Assembly (NCBI GenBank): GCA_012520505.1
Contig: JAAYOC010000021.1
Span: 1-64,000, forward strand
Source of the DNA: Oscillospiraceae bacterium
GTDB lineage: Bacteria; Bacillota; Clostridia; Oscillospirales; Acutalibacteraceae
Direction of reading: 5' to 3'
Length of the DNA stretch: 64,000 bases
Shown here: one piece after another, positions 39,610-49,894 of the stretch
Numbering within the stretch: position 1 is the first letter of the stretch
How the letters are laid out: every line of letters begins with the position of its first letter
Position numbers and translations under genes: made by a program
The notes under the pieces: model-generated
What the model saw: only the letters and a program-made list of their open reading frames with translations
The model's database searches: none
What the model was told of the DNA's origin: nothing

Positions 39610-40377
39610 ATGAGAATTGTTGTTAAGGTGGGCACAACCACATTAGCTCACAGTACAGGAAATTTAAATATCAGACGAGTGGAAGAACTCTGCAAGGTTT
39701 TATCTGACCTAAAAAATGCAGGGCATGAAGTTGTGCTTGTTTCTTCAGGCGCAATTGGAATGGGTCTTGGTAAACTTTCCATGAAGAAAAAGCCTGAAGA
39801 TATTCCAACAAAACAGGCTTGTGCTGCTGTGGGACAGTGTGAACTTATGTATACTTACGATAAGCTTTTCTCAGAATATAATCACATTGTAGGTCAAATT
39901 CTTGTTACGGGTGAAGATATAAAAAATCCTGTACGTCATCAGAATTTCCAGAATACTGTATATAGACTTTTGGAACTCGGCGCACTTCCAATTATCAATG
40001 AGAACGACTCAGTTGCTACAGAAGAAATCATAATAGGCGATAACGATACTTTAAGTGCTGTAGTTGCTCAATCAGTTGATGCAGACTTGCTTGTTATACT
40101 CACAGACATAGATGGTTTTTATACTGCAAATCCTCATGAAGATAAGGATGCTGAACTTATCAAAGAAGTAGTAGATATAGATGCAGTAGAGGCAATGGCT
40201 GACGATACTCAAACAAAGCTTGGCACAGGTGGAATGAAAACAAAACTTTTAGCTGCAAGAATTGCAGTAGGTGCCGGTATGGATATGGTTATTATCAATG
40301 GTAAGCGACCGGAGTTGTTATATAATATTGCAAGTGGGAATGATTTTGTAGGTACTAGATTTATCGCTAAAAAATAA
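39610..40377 (+). CDS. proB: Glutamate 5-kinase
   Basis: VVKVGTTTLAHSTGNLN, VLVSSGAIGMGLGKL, INENDSVATEEI, GTGGMKTKLLAA. Confidence 0.95.
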   Translation: MRIVVKVGTTTLAHSTGNLNIRRVEELCKVLSDLKNAGHEVVLVSSGAIGMGLGKLSMKKKPEDIPTKQACAAVGQCELMYTYDKLFSEYNHIVGQILVTGEDIKNPVRHQNFQNTVYRLLELGALPIINENDSVATEEIIIGDNDTLSAVVAQSVDADLLVILTDIDGFYTANPHEDKDAELIKEVVDIDAVEAMADDTQTKLGTGGMKTKLLAARIAVGAGMDMVIINGKRPELLYNIASGNDFVGTRFIAKK

Positions 40378-40489
40378 TGGTGTAACAGTGCTAAAAAATT
40401 AAAGGATGAATTATCTAACAAAATAATATATAACAAAATAAGAGGAGTAAAAAAGAAGAAACAGTTGAATTAAAGAGGAAACAAAGAAC

Positions 40490-41728
40490 ATGAGTAAGAT
40501 GACTACAATAGAGCTTTGTAAAGCAGCAAAAGAGACAACAAGATTAATTGCTAGTCTTTCAAATGATGAAAAAAATTCAGCCCTTAAAAAAATGGCTGAA
40601 AAACTCATAGAGAACACATCTGAAATCTTAAAGGCGAATGAAAAAGATGTCGCTGAACAAACAGGAAAACTTTCAGATGCGATGATAGATCGTCTAAAAC
40701 TTACGAAAGATAGAATTAAAGGAATGGCGGACGGTCTTTTAGAACTTACAAAACTTCCTGATCCTGTTGGAAAAGTTATTACAGAGTTTGAAAGACCAAA
40801 CGGTATGCGTATTTCAAAGCGACTTTATCCGCTCGGCGTGGTTGCAATTATCTACGAGAGTAGACCTAACGTAACCTCGGACGCAGCAGGGCTTTGTTTC
40901 AAAAGCGGTAATGCTTGCGTCCTTCGTGGCGGCAAAGAAAGCTACAGGTCTTCAAAGGCAATTGTAACAGCGCTTAAACAAGCGCTTAAAGAAGAAGGCC
41001 TTCCGGAGAACGCAATAAATCTCGTAGATGATATTACACGCCGAAGTGCAAATGAACTCATGACTGCTGAGGGTCTTGTTGACCTTCTTATTCCACGAGG
41101 TGGTGCAGGTCTCATTAAAGCGTGTACAGAGAATGCAAAGGTTCCTTGTATTCAAACAGGTACCGGTATTTGCCATATTTATGTTGATGATACGGCAAAT
41201 CTCAATGATGCGTTAAACATTGTTGATAACGCAAAAACAAGTAGACCATCAGTGTGTAACGCAGTTGAAGTACTTTTAGTTCACGAATCGATTGCAAAAG
41301 AATTTTTACCGGCCCTTAAAGCTAGGATTCCACAGGTTGAAATTAGACTTTGTGACAAAGCGCAAAAAATTATCGATGGCATACCTGCCGGAGAAAACGA
41401 TTTTGATACAGAGTTTCTAGACTACATACTTGCAATAAAAATCGTGCGCGATGTAGATGCTGCAATAGAGCATATTTTAAAGCATTCAACAGGTCACTCT
41501 GAAGCAATTATCACAGAGACTGAAAGTGCTAAGAAAAAATTTATAGCTCAAATAGACTCAGCGGCTGTATATGTAAATGTATCAACTCGCTTTACAGATG
41601 GTGGGGAATTTGGACTTGGATGTGAGATGGGGATCTCAACTCAAAAGCTTCATGCAAGAGGACCTATGGGACTGGATGAGCTTTGTACATATAAGTATGT
41701 CATACTTGGAAACGGACAGGTGAGATAA
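40490..41728 (+). CDS. proA: Glutamate-5-semialdehyde dehydrogenase
   Basis: YESRPNVTSDAAGLCFKSGNACVLRGGKE, PSVCNAVEVLLVH, FGLGCEMGISTQKLHARGPMGL. Confidence 0.97.
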   Translation: MSKMTTIELCKAAKETTRLIASLSNDEKNSALKKMAEKLIENTSEILKANEKDVAEQTGKLSDAMIDRLKLTKDRIKGMADGLLELTKLPDPVGKVITEFERPNGMRISKRLYPLGVVAIIYESRPNVTSDAAGLCFKSGNACVLRGGKESYRSSKAIVTALKQALKEEGLPENAINLVDDITRRSANELMTAEGLVDLLIPRGGAGLIKACTENAKVPCIQTGTGICHIYVDDTANLNDALNIVDNAKTSRPSVCNAVEVLLVHESIAKEFLPALKARIPQVEIRLCDKAQKIIDGIPAGENDFDTEFLDYILAIKIVRDVDAAIEHILKHSTGHSEAIITETESAKKKFIAQIDSAAVYVNVSTRFTDGGEFGLGCEMGISTQKLHARGPMGLDELCTYKYVILGNGQVR

Positions 41729-42528
41729 TGATTAAATATGGATTTATTGGAGCGGGGAATATGGCTACCGCTTTCGTATATTCTTTAATTAAGCAAGTTT
41801 CATCAGCCCAAATTGGCATTAGTTCAAAGCCACCTGAAGATGCAGAAAGACTTACAAAGGAAACAGGCACAATTGAATGTACAAATTTAGAAATCGCAAA
41901 AAATACGAAGTATTTAGTACTTGCGGTGAAACCACAGCATTATGATGAGGTGCTCAAAGAGATTAAGGATGAAGTTAATAAAAATAATCCAATCATCGTA
42001 ACGATGGCTGCCGGTAAAACTATTGCAAGTATCCATAAAGCTTTGGATAACGACAAAATATCTGTGATTAGAATTATGCCGAATACACCTGTAAAAATAG
42101 GTAAAGGTACAATTCTTATTGCAAGTAAGAATGTAACAAATCAGCAATTAGAGGAATATAAAACAGACCATAAGAATGCCGGTAGATTCATAGAGCTTGA
42201 CGAAGATTTAATTGATGCAGGTTCTGTTATTTCAGGTTGTGGTCCTGCCTTTGTTTTTCAATTTATGGAAGCAGAAATTAAAGCAGGAATGTCTTTAGGT
42301 CTTGATAAAGAAACGGCAACTATTTTAGCTCTTGAAACAGCAAAGGGTACAGCAACTCTTGCAATTGAAGAGGATAAAAATTTAGAAGATTTAAGGGAAT
42401 CTGTTTGCAGTAAAGGCGGTTCAACTATAGAAGGCGTAGAATCCTTTAAACAAGCAGATTTAGATGGCATTGTTAAAGAAGCTTTGACTAAATCTTTCGA
42501 AAAAACCTTGCAGTTAGGCAAGGAGTAA
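41728..42528 (+). CDS. proC: Pyrroline-5-carboxylate reductase
   Basis: GFIGAGNMATAFVYSLI, IRIMPNTPVKIGKGT, SVCSKGGSTIEGVESF. Confidence 0.96.
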   Translation: MIKYGFIGAGNMATAFVYSLIKQVSSAQIGISSKPPEDAERLTKETGTIECTNLEIAKNTKYLVLAVKPQHYDEVLKEIKDEVNKNNPIIVTMAAGKTIASIHKALDNDKISVIRIMPNTPVKIGKGTILIASKNVTNQQLEEYKTDHKNAGRFIELDEDLIDAGSVISGCGPAFVFQFMEAEIKAGMSLGLDKETATILALETAKGTATLAIEEDKNLEDLRESVCSKGGSTIEGVESFKQADLDGIVKEALTKSFEKTLQLGKE

Positions 42529-42763
42529 ACCTTTACAGAAATAGTTACAAAACTGTTACAGTGGGCATTTTGTTATAAAATGCCCAATTTTCTCGCCGTA
42601 AAATTTCTGTATTAGAAAAATAAAAGCCTAAATCGCACAAAAAACATTAAAAATTTGTTAAATTCACATAAAATAAATGATTAAAAATATTTGACACTTT
42701 TGCAACTAATAAATTATAATATCGCAGCAATTATAGAGGGAACTTTAACGAAGGGGACTTTGA

Positions 42764-44041
42764 ATGATTAGAACGCAAGAAGGCCGTGTATTTACCGGAG
42801 CAACAAAAAATAGAATAGTTGCGTCGTGCATACTTGTTTTTTTATGCTGTTGTACACTCATCGCTTCAGCTGCTTCTACATATACTGTAGACGTTTTAGT
42901 AGATGGAAAGATAATCACGGTTAATACGTCCGAACAAGATGTAAACATAATAATACAACAAGCTGGTGTTACACTTGGTGAGAGAGATAAGCTTGATACG
43001 AGGAATTTTAAAGTTAGCACAGATGCTGATGAAGGTAATAAAATTATAGTTCTTCGTGCAACACCAATCACTATTTTAGACGACGGTGAAGTCGTTGCGG
43101 TGGTTAAAGTTGCCGGCACAGTAAAGGATGCTCTTTTAGAAGCCGGTGTCGTTTGTCGTCCTGTGGATGAAATGAATTTTAAGGAAGCAGACCCACTTGA
43201 AAAAGACATGGTAATTGAAATTCGCCGCGCATTTTCAGTTGAAGTTTTTGCAGATGGTGAACATCAATCTGCTGATTTTTTAACAGGTACAGTTGCTGAT
43301 GTACTTATAAAGCTTAATATTACACTCGGTGAAAATGATGAAGTAAATCCAAGTCTTAATACAAAGTTAAGACCTGGCAGAGAAATTCGTGTCTATAGAG
43401 TTGAATACGAAGAACGAACAGAAACAGAAACAATTAAATTTAAAACAGTTAAAAAGGCTTCTGCCAGCATTTATAAAGGTACAAGTCAAATAGAACAAGA
43501 AGGCAAAAACGGTTCTAAGACTGTTGTATATAAAGATAAAATTGTAGACGGTAAAGTTGCAAAAGCTATAAAGGTTTCAGAAAAAATAATTGAACCTGCA
43601 GTAAATAAGATTGTACTCGAAGGTACGAAGATAAAGTTGCTTGCAACTGCAACTCCTCTTTCAAAACTTCCACTTCCTTCAAATTATGTTCTTACGGATG
43701 GGATTCCAACTGAAGCAATTGCAACGATTACAGGCGGATCAACAGCATATACAGCAGATGCAGGAAAGGGTACAGCGTCAGGAGTCCCAGCTCAATCCGG
43801 TTATGTAGCGGTTGACCCTAAAGAGATTCCATATGGAACAGAAATGTATATCGTTACATCAAACGGTAGATATATTTATGGTTATTGTATTGCTGCTGAT
43901 ACAGGAAATGTTCATAAATGGAAGAAAAAAGGAACGGTTGTAGACGTTTTCTTTGATACTAAAACAGAATGCTATCAATGGGGTAGAAAAGATGTAACCA
44001 TATACATCTTAAAATGGGGTAGCGGTAAAGTACAAAAGTAG
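42764..44041 (+). CDS. YabE-like cell-wall protein (DUF348 repeats, G5, 3D domain)
   Basis: YTVDVLVDGKIITVNTSEQDV repeats, G5-like YRVEYEERTETETIKFKTVKK, 3D-type C-terminus YGYCIAADTGNVHKWKKKGTVVDVFFDT. Confidence 0.88.
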   Translation: MIRTQEGRVFTGATKNRIVASCILVFLCCCTLIASAASTYTVDVLVDGKIITVNTSEQDVNIIIQQAGVTLGERDKLDTRNFKVSTDADEGNKIIVLRATPITILDDGEVVAVVKVAGTVKDALLEAGVVCRPVDEMNFKEADPLEKDMVIEIRRAFSVEVFADGEHQSADFLTGTVADVLIKLNITLGENDEVNPSLNTKLRPGREIRVYRVEYEERTETETIKFKTVKKASASIYKGTSQIEQEGKNGSKTVVYKDKIVDGKVAKAIKVSEKIIEPAVNKIVLEGTKIKLLATATPLSKLPLPSNYVLTDGIPTEAIATITGGSTAYTADAGKGTASGVPAQSGYVAVDPKEIPYGTEMYIVTSNGRYIYGYCIAADTGNVHKWKKKGTVVDVFFDTKTECYQWGRKDVTIYILKWGSGKVQK

Positions 44042-44108
44042 ATATTAGATAAAACAGATACAGCACAGATAAATACATATATATTTTTACGCATACATTT
44101 TAGAATAA

Positions 44109-44142
44109 AAAACAAAAAGCGCACCAGCGGTGCGCTTTTAGT
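44109..44142. terminator. Terminator between convergent genes
   Basis: AAAAAGCGCACC-AGC-GGTGCGCTTTT. Confidence 0.85.
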
Positions 44143-44148
44143 TTACTT

Positions 44149-45084
44149 TTAGATAGTATCTTTACATCCAAGAACGTTTAGAATCTTGTGTTCAACCATG
44201 TCAGCAACTGCTTGACGGGCAGGAGCAAGATATTGACGTGGGTCAAAATGACTTGGATTTTCAACTAAGTATTCTCTAATTGCAGCTGTCATTGCTAGAC
44301 GGATGTCTGAATCGATATTGATTTTACAAACTGCCATTTTTGCAGCTTGACGAAGCATTTCCTCCGGAATTCCGATTGCATCAGGTATTTGTCCGCCGTA
44401 GCTGTTAATTTTCTTTACGAATTCCTGTGGTACTGAAGATGCACCATGAAGAACGATTGGAAAACCTGGAAGACGACGAGAAATTTCTTCAAGGATATCA
44501 AATCTAAGAGCTGGTTTTTGACCCGGTTTAAATTTAAAAGCTCCGTGGCTTGTACCAATTGCAATTGCAAGAGAATCACAACCTGTCCGATTTACAAACT
44601 CTTCTACATCATTAGGGTTTGTATATGAAGAATCTTTTTCAGAAACAACAACATCATCTTCAACACCGGCAAGCATACCAAGTTCAGCTTCAACAACTAC
44701 ACCATGGTCATGAGCATATTCAACGACGCGTTTAGTAATTTCAATGTTTTCTTCAAAAGGCTTTGAAGATGCATCAATCATAACAGATGTGAAGCCACCA
44801 TCAATACAAGTTTTACAGATTTCAAAATCCGCACCATGGTCAAGGTGAAGAGCAATCGGAAGGTCAGTCTCTTTAATTGCAGCTTCAACAAGGCTCATAA
44901 GGTATTCGTGCGATGCATATTTTCTAGCACCGGCAGAAACTTGTAAAATTACAGGTGCATTACACTTTTTTGCGGCAGTAGTGATACCTTGAACAATTTC
45001 CATGTTATTTACATTAAAGGCACCAATAGCATAGCCGCCGGCATATGCTTTTTTAAACATTTCTTTAGTAGTAACTAATGGCAT
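44149..45084 (-). CDS. fba: Class II fructose-bisphosphate aldolase
   Basis: GAFNVNNMEIVQGI, LHLDHGADFEICKTCIDGGFTSVMIDAS, VLHGASSVPQEFVKKIN. Confidence 0.95.
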   Translation of the reverse strand: MPLVTTKEMFKKAYAGGYAIGAFNVNNMEIVQGITTAAKKCNAPVILQVSAGARKYASHEYLMSLVEAAIKETDLPIALHLDHGADFEICKTCIDGGFTSVMIDASSKPFEENIEITKRVVEYAHDHGVVVEAELGMLAGVEDDVVVSEKDSSYTNPNDVEEFVNRTGCDSLAIAIGTSHGAFKFKPGQKPALRFDILEEISRRLPGFPIVLHGASSVPQEFVKKINSYGGQIPDAIGIPEEMLRQAAKMAVCKINIDSDIRLAMTAAIREYLVENPSHFDPRQYLAPARQAVADMVEHKILNVLGCKDTI

Positions 45085-45205
45085 AGCAAAATCCTCCGAT
45101 AGATAAAAGATAAAATATTAACAAACTTATTATAAGCCCAAACTTCTATCATTGTCAAAAGCTATATTTATATGTTAAAATATACCATCGACGGAGGCGA
45201 CTAGA

Positions 45206-46390
45206 ATGACCGAATATATATTTTCAGATAGAATAGCAGGACTTAAACCTTCAGCGGTTCGTGAAATATTAAAATCAACATCAGATCCAAATGTAGTTTC
45301 ACTTGCGGCCGGTAATCCTGCACCGGAAGCTTTTCCAAAAGAAGAGCTTAAGACGATAGCCACAAAAATTTTTAATGAAGAACCAATTACAGCTCTCCAA
45401 TACGGAATTACTGAAGGATATGCGCCTCTTATTGAACTGCTCAAAGAATACTTAAAGAAACGCTACAATATGGGAACAGAAAACGATGAATTAATTATAA
45501 CATCAGGGGCCACTCAAATAATGGATCTTTTAACAAAAGTACTTTGTAACGAGGGCGATGTAGTAGCTTGTGAGAATCCATCTTTTATAGGGTCTCTGAA
45601 TTGTTTTCGTTCCTATAACTGCAAGCTTCTTGGCATAGATATAGAGGAAGATGGAATAAATGTAGAGCAATTTGAAGAAAAAATTAAGGACTGTAAAGTA
45701 AAATTCCTTTACACAATACCGAATTTTCAAAATCCAAGTGGTGTTACGCTGTCTGTAGAGAAACGACAAAAAGTCTATGAACTTGCGAAAAAGTATGATT
45801 TTTTAGTACTTGAAGATAATCCATATGGTGACCTTAGAGTAGAAGGTGAAGACCTTCCAACAATTAAATCGCTCGATACGGAAGGCAGAGTAATTTATGC
45901 CGGTACTTTTTCGAAACTTATTGCTCCGGGAATTAGAGTCGGTTATGTTCTAGCTCCAAAGGCACTTATATCTAAGATGACTGTCGGCAAACAAACAGAG
46001 GATGTACATACTCCAATGTTTAATCAACTTCTTGTATACCACTTTATGAAAGATTATGATATTGATGAGCATATAAATAAAATGAGCCAAATTTACAAAA
46101 AAAAGAGGGATTTAATGCTCAGTCTTATAGATGCACATCTTGGAGATAAAGTAACATATGTTAAACCCGAAGGCGGAATGTTTGTCTGGTGTAAACTTTG
46201 TAACGATATAGATATGCTCACATTCTGTAAAGAAGCTGTAAACAGAAAGGTTGCTGTTGTTCCCGGTACTGCTTTTCTTACAGATGAAAATGAAAAAACA
46301 AATTATATACGCTTAAATTTTTCAACACCAACCGATGATGATATGAAAAAAGGCATTAAAATATTAGGAGACATTGCAAATGGCAGATAA
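45206..46390 (+). CDS. PLP-dependent aminotransferase class I/II
   Basis: VVSLAAGNPAPEAFPKEEL, IPNFQNPSGVTLS, YAGTFSKLIAPGIRVGYV. Confidence 0.92.
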   Translation: MTEYIFSDRIAGLKPSAVREILKSTSDPNVVSLAAGNPAPEAFPKEELKTIATKIFNEEPITALQYGITEGYAPLIELLKEYLKKRYNMGTENDELIITSGATQIMDLLTKVLCNEGDVVACENPSFIGSLNCFRSYNCKLLGIDIEEDGINVEQFEEKIKDCKVKFLYTIPNFQNPSGVTLSVEKRQKVYELAKKYDFLVLEDNPYGDLRVEGEDLPTIKSLDTEGRVIYAGTFSKLIAPGIRVGYVLAPKALISKMTVGKQTEDVHTPMFNQLLVYHFMKDYDIDEHINKMSQIYKKKRDLMLSLIDAHLGDKVTYVKPEGGMFVWCKLCNDIDMLTFCKEAVNRKVAVVPGTAFLTDENEKTNYIRLNFSTPTDDDMKKGIKILGDIANGR

Positions 46391-47405
46391 AATCGCAGCT
46401 AACAATGAAAAAAAACAAAAGGTTCTAAGTTTAATTCAACCAAGTGGAACACCAACTCTTGGTAATTATCTTGGAGCACTTAAGAATTGGAAAGATATTG
46501 CAGAGCAATATGACTGTGCTTTTGGTGTAGCGGATTTACATTCAATTACTGTGCGCCAAGAACCGGCAAAACTTAGAGAACAAGTGCGCAACATGTATGC
46601 TCTTCTTTTGGCAATTAATCTTGACCCTGAAAAGAATATTATTTTTATACAAAGTCAAGTTCCTACACATGCACAATTAGCATGGATTCTTAATTGCTAT
46701 ACACAGTTTGGTGAAATGTCGAGAATGACTCAATTTAAAGATAAGTCAAAAACTCATACAGACAATATTAATGTAGGCCTTTTTGCGTATCCTGCTCTCA
46801 TGGCTGCAGACATTTTGCTTTACCAAGCAAATTTTGTACCGGTCGGAGCAGACCAAAAGCAACATCTTGAAATAACAAGAGATATTGCTGAGAGGTTTAA
46901 CGGTCTTTACGGTCCAACATTTGTTGTTCCGGAACCACTGATTATGGAAACCGGTGGAAAAATTATGTCTCTTCAAGAGCCGACAAAGAAAATGTCGAAG
47001 TCGGACTCTAATCCTAAATCGTTTATATCTATGCTTGATAAGCCGGATATGGTAATGCGAAAATTTAAGAGTGCTGTAACTGACTCAGATGCGAAGGTAG
47101 AATTTAAAAAAGGTAAAGACGGTGTAAATAACCTTATGGGCATCTACTCCTGTTGTACAGGTAAAACATATGATGAGATTACAGCAGAGTTTGAAGGTAA
47201 AGGTTATGGCGACTTTAAAGTTGCAGTAGCAGAATCTGTAATAGAAGAACTACGTCCGGTTCAAGAAAGCTTTGAAAAAATTATAAAAGAGAGAGCATAT
47301 CTTGAAGATTGTATGAAGAATGGTGCAGAAATTGCAACAAAAATCTCACAGCGCACTCTTGATAAAGTGATGAAGAAGATAGGTTTTTATCAATTTAAGG
47401 GTTGA
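46380..47405 (+). CDS. trpS: Tryptophanyl-tRNA synthetase
   Basis: SLIQPSGTPTLGNYLGALKNW, PVGADQKQHLEITRDIA, KKMSKSDSNPKSF. Confidence 0.96.
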   Translation: MADKIAANNEKKQKVLSLIQPSGTPTLGNYLGALKNWKDIAEQYDCAFGVADLHSITVRQEPAKLREQVRNMYALLLAINLDPEKNIIFIQSQVPTHAQLAWILNCYTQFGEMSRMTQFKDKSKTHTDNINVGLFAYPALMAADILLYQANFVPVGADQKQHLEITRDIAERFNGLYGPTFVVPEPLIMETGGKIMSLQEPTKKMSKSDSNPKSFISMLDKPDMVMRKFKSAVTDSDAKVEFKKGKDGVNNLMGIYSCCTGKTYDEITAEFEGKGYGDFKVAVAESVIEELRPVQESFEKIIKERAYLEDCMKNGAEIATKISQRTLDKVMKKIGFYQFKG

Positions 47406-47429
47406 CAATATTGAAAAAAAGACTAAAAT
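47402..47429 (+). promoter_or_regulatory. Putative promoter of mgtE leader, overlapping trpS stop
   Basis: TTGACA-N16-TAAAAT. Confidence 0.5.
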
Positions 47430-47453
47430 CATAAAGGTAGTTTATTAGGAAAG

Positions 47454-47615
47454 GAGCCCACATTATGGATTGTGACGGGACATATCGAAGTACAATGACT
47501 AAATTTATCAACACATATGAGTGGGCTGCTTTTTGATTGATTTTTGAAGTTAGCCCTTAAGGGTTACGTGAATAAAATGTAGACCTTCTTGCTCGTATGT
47601 GAGTAAGGAGGTTTT
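47454..47615 (+). promoter_or_regulatory. Structured mgtE 5' leader with SD-sequestering hairpin
   Basis: Hairpin 1 GCCCACAT..ATGAGTGGGC + CTTTTTG; hairpin 2 ACCTTCTTGCTC-GTATGT-GAGTAAGGAGGT (12 bp incl. 2 G-U) encloses AAGGAGG before the mgtE ATG. Confidence 0.6.
47465..47536 (+). CDS. Putative 23-aa leader peptide upstream of mgtE
   Basis: AAAGGAG SD 8 nt before ATG; MDCDGTYRSTMTKFINTYEWAAF*. Ends inside the T-rich 3' flank of the GCCCACAT/ATGAGTGGGC hairpin. Confidence 0.4.
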   Translation: MDCDGTYRSTMTKFINTYEWAAF

Positions 47616-47618
47616 ATT

Positions 47619-48971
47619 ATGCATGTAATTGATTATGATGTTCTCAATGGGTATGTTGATGAAAAAAACTTTTCAATGCTTAGAACTGAACTCATTGGAC
47701 TTAATAAAGTAGATATAGCAGAGTTTCTTGGAAAACTTGAAAGAGATATAATGATTAGAGTTTTCCGAATTTTACCAAAAGATATTTCTGCAGAAGTGTT
47801 TTCTCATCTTGAATCTGAGGATCAGGGAGATATAATTTCTTCTATCACAGATACCGAAATTAAAAAATTAATTGATGACCTTTTCCTTGACGATATGGTC
47901 GATTTAGTTGAAGAAGTTCCTGCGAATTTAGTTACAAGAATTCTAAGAAACGCTACTCCGGAAACCAGAAAACTTATCAATACATACCTTAGCTATCCGG
48001 AAGAATCCGCCGGTAGCATTATGACAAATGAAATGGTTGAGCTTCATGACAGACTTACTGTTAAAGAAGCAATTAACCATATTAGAAAAACGGGTATTGA
48101 TAAAGAAACAATTTATACTTGTTATTGTATTGACAACGGTAGACATCTAATTGGTACAGTTGATTTTGCTGATCTTGTTTTCAATAAAAGTGATGCATTA
48201 ATCCGAGATATCATGGATGAAGATAAGCAGCTTGTTTATGTAAATACTCTTGATGACCAGGAAAAAGTTGCAGATATTGCAAAGAAATATGACTTGCTTG
48301 CGGTACCGGTTGTAGATAACGAAAAAAGACTCGTTGGTATGGTAACCATCGACGACATCATTGATATTATTGAAGAAGAGACCACTGAGGACTTCGAGAA
48401 GATGGCTGCTCTTTTGCCATCAGAAGACGTATATTTAAAAACTCCTGTACATATTCTTGTTAAGAATAGGATAGGATGGCTTTTAATTCTTATGATTTCA
48501 GCAACGCTCACAGGTTTTATTATCCAATCTTTTGAGGATATGTTAGCTGTTATAACAGGTCTCACTGCTGCAATACCAATCATTACCGGTACAGGTGGTA
48601 ATGCGGGTAACCAGAGTTCTACTTTAGCAATTCGTTCTCTTGCTCTTGGTGAGATTGAACTTAAAGATTGGTTTAAAGTTCTCTTTAAAGAGATTAGAGT
48701 TGCAGTAGCTTGCGGCGCAATTTTAGGAATTGTAAATTTTGCCCGAATGCAGATTATGGGAAGTGCAGGCTCAATGTTAGTTTATTTGACAGTGTCCCTT
48801 GCAATGTTCTTTGCAGTTGTAATGGCAAAGATGATTGGTTGTCTTCTTCCTATGCTTGCAAAGCTTGTAAAGATAGACCCGGCAGTAATCGCAGGACCGG
48901 TAATTTCAACATTAGTAGACTCTTTGAGTTTGCTTGTGTATTTTGTAATTGCAAGAGCGTTTTTGATTTAA
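47619..48971 (+). CDS. mgtE: Magnesium transporter MgtE
   Basis: N domain, two CBS domains, TM domain with TGLTAAIPIITGTGGNAGNQSSTLAIRSLALGE. Confidence 0.96.
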   Translation: MHVIDYDVLNGYVDEKNFSMLRTELIGLNKVDIAEFLGKLERDIMIRVFRILPKDISAEVFSHLESEDQGDIISSITDTEIKKLIDDLFLDDMVDLVEEVPANLVTRILRNATPETRKLINTYLSYPEESAGSIMTNEMVELHDRLTVKEAINHIRKTGIDKETIYTCYCIDNGRHLIGTVDFADLVFNKSDALIRDIMDEDKQLVYVNTLDDQEKVADIAKKYDLLAVPVVDNEKRLVGMVTIDDIIDIIEEETTEDFEKMAALLPSEDVYLKTPVHILVKNRIGWLLILMISATLTGFIIQSFEDMLAVITGLTAAIPIITGTGGNAGNQSSTLAIRSLALGEIELKDWFKVLFKEIRVAVACGAILGIVNFARMQIMGSAGSMLVYLTVSLAMFFAVVMAKMIGCLLPMLAKLVKIDPAVIAGPVISTLVDSLSLLVYFVIARAFLI

Positions 48972-49102
48972 AAAACGCTCTTTTTTTATGCCTTATTCTG
49001 AGCAATAAAACATTCTTGCACTTTACTATGGTAATATGATAAAATGTAAAAAGCTCGTGTGCACATAAGCGTGTATATAAAATATAAAGAGGAGATATAA
49101 TA

Positions 49103-49894
49103 ATGAAAAGAATAATCGCATTAACACTTGCTCTTGTAATGCTTCTTGCTTTCACAGCTTGTGCAAAGAAAGACCAAAAAGAGCAGACAGACTTTGAGTA
49201 TGTAAAATCAAAAGGAAAATTAGTTGTAGGTATTACAGATTTTAAACCAATGGACTATAAAGACGAAAAGGGCGAATGGATAGGCTTTGACGCGGATATG
49301 GCTAAGGAGTTTGCTAAATCGCTTGGCGTAGAAGTTGAATTCGTACAGATTGACTGGGGTAAGAAGGCTTTTGAACTTGACGCAAAGGCAATTGACTGCG
49401 TATGGAACGGTATGACTCTTACAGATGAAGTTAAAGCTTCTATGTCTACATCAAACCCATATTGCAACAACCAGCAGGTTATTATTGTTAAGAAGGACAA
49501 GGCTGCAAACTATAAGTCAGTTGCAGATTGTAAGGACCTTCAGTTCGCAGTAGAGACAGGTTCAGCCGGCGCTAAGCAGGCAGTTGCAAATAATTTCAAG
49601 GCAACAGAAGTTCTAGACCAGGCAAAAGCACTTTCAGAGGTTAAGTCAGGAGCAGCTGATGCAGCAATTATCGACTCACTCATGGCAGCAGCTATGGTAG
49701 GTGAAGGTACAGGTTATTCGGATCTTACATACATTCTTCCACTCAACGATGAACTTTACGGAGTAGGTTTCAGAAAGGGTTCAGACCTCACAGAAAAACT
49801 CAACCAGTTTTTGAAAGACACATACAAAAGCGGAAAAATGCAGGAAATTGCTAAAAAATATGGAACAGAGGCTGCTCTCGTAGAGCAGAAGTAA
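49103..49894 (+). CDS. Polar amino-acid ABC transporter substrate-binding lipoprotein
   Basis: Lipobox MLLAFTACAKK; GKLVVGITDFKPMDYKDEKGEWIGFDADMAKEFAK. Confidence 0.93.
   Translation: MKRIIALTLALVMLLAFTACAKKDQKEQTDFEYVKSKGKLVVGITDFKPMDYKDEKGEWIGFDADMAKEFAKSLGVEVEFVQIDWGKKAFELDAKAIDCVWNGMTLTDEVKASMSTSNPYCNNQQVIIVKKDKAANYKSVADCKDLQFAVETGSAGAKQAVANNFKATEVLDQAKALSEVKSGAADAAIIDSLMAAAMVGEGTGYSDLTYILPLNDELYGVGFRKGSDLTEKLNQFLKDTYKSGKMQEIAKKYGTEAALVEQK

Noticed and set aside
47436-47618. Canonical M-box (ykoK) magnesium riboswitch upstream of mgtE
   Set aside because: Characteristic M-box conserved segments could not be found by eye; left as an unassigned leader pending a covariance-model scan.
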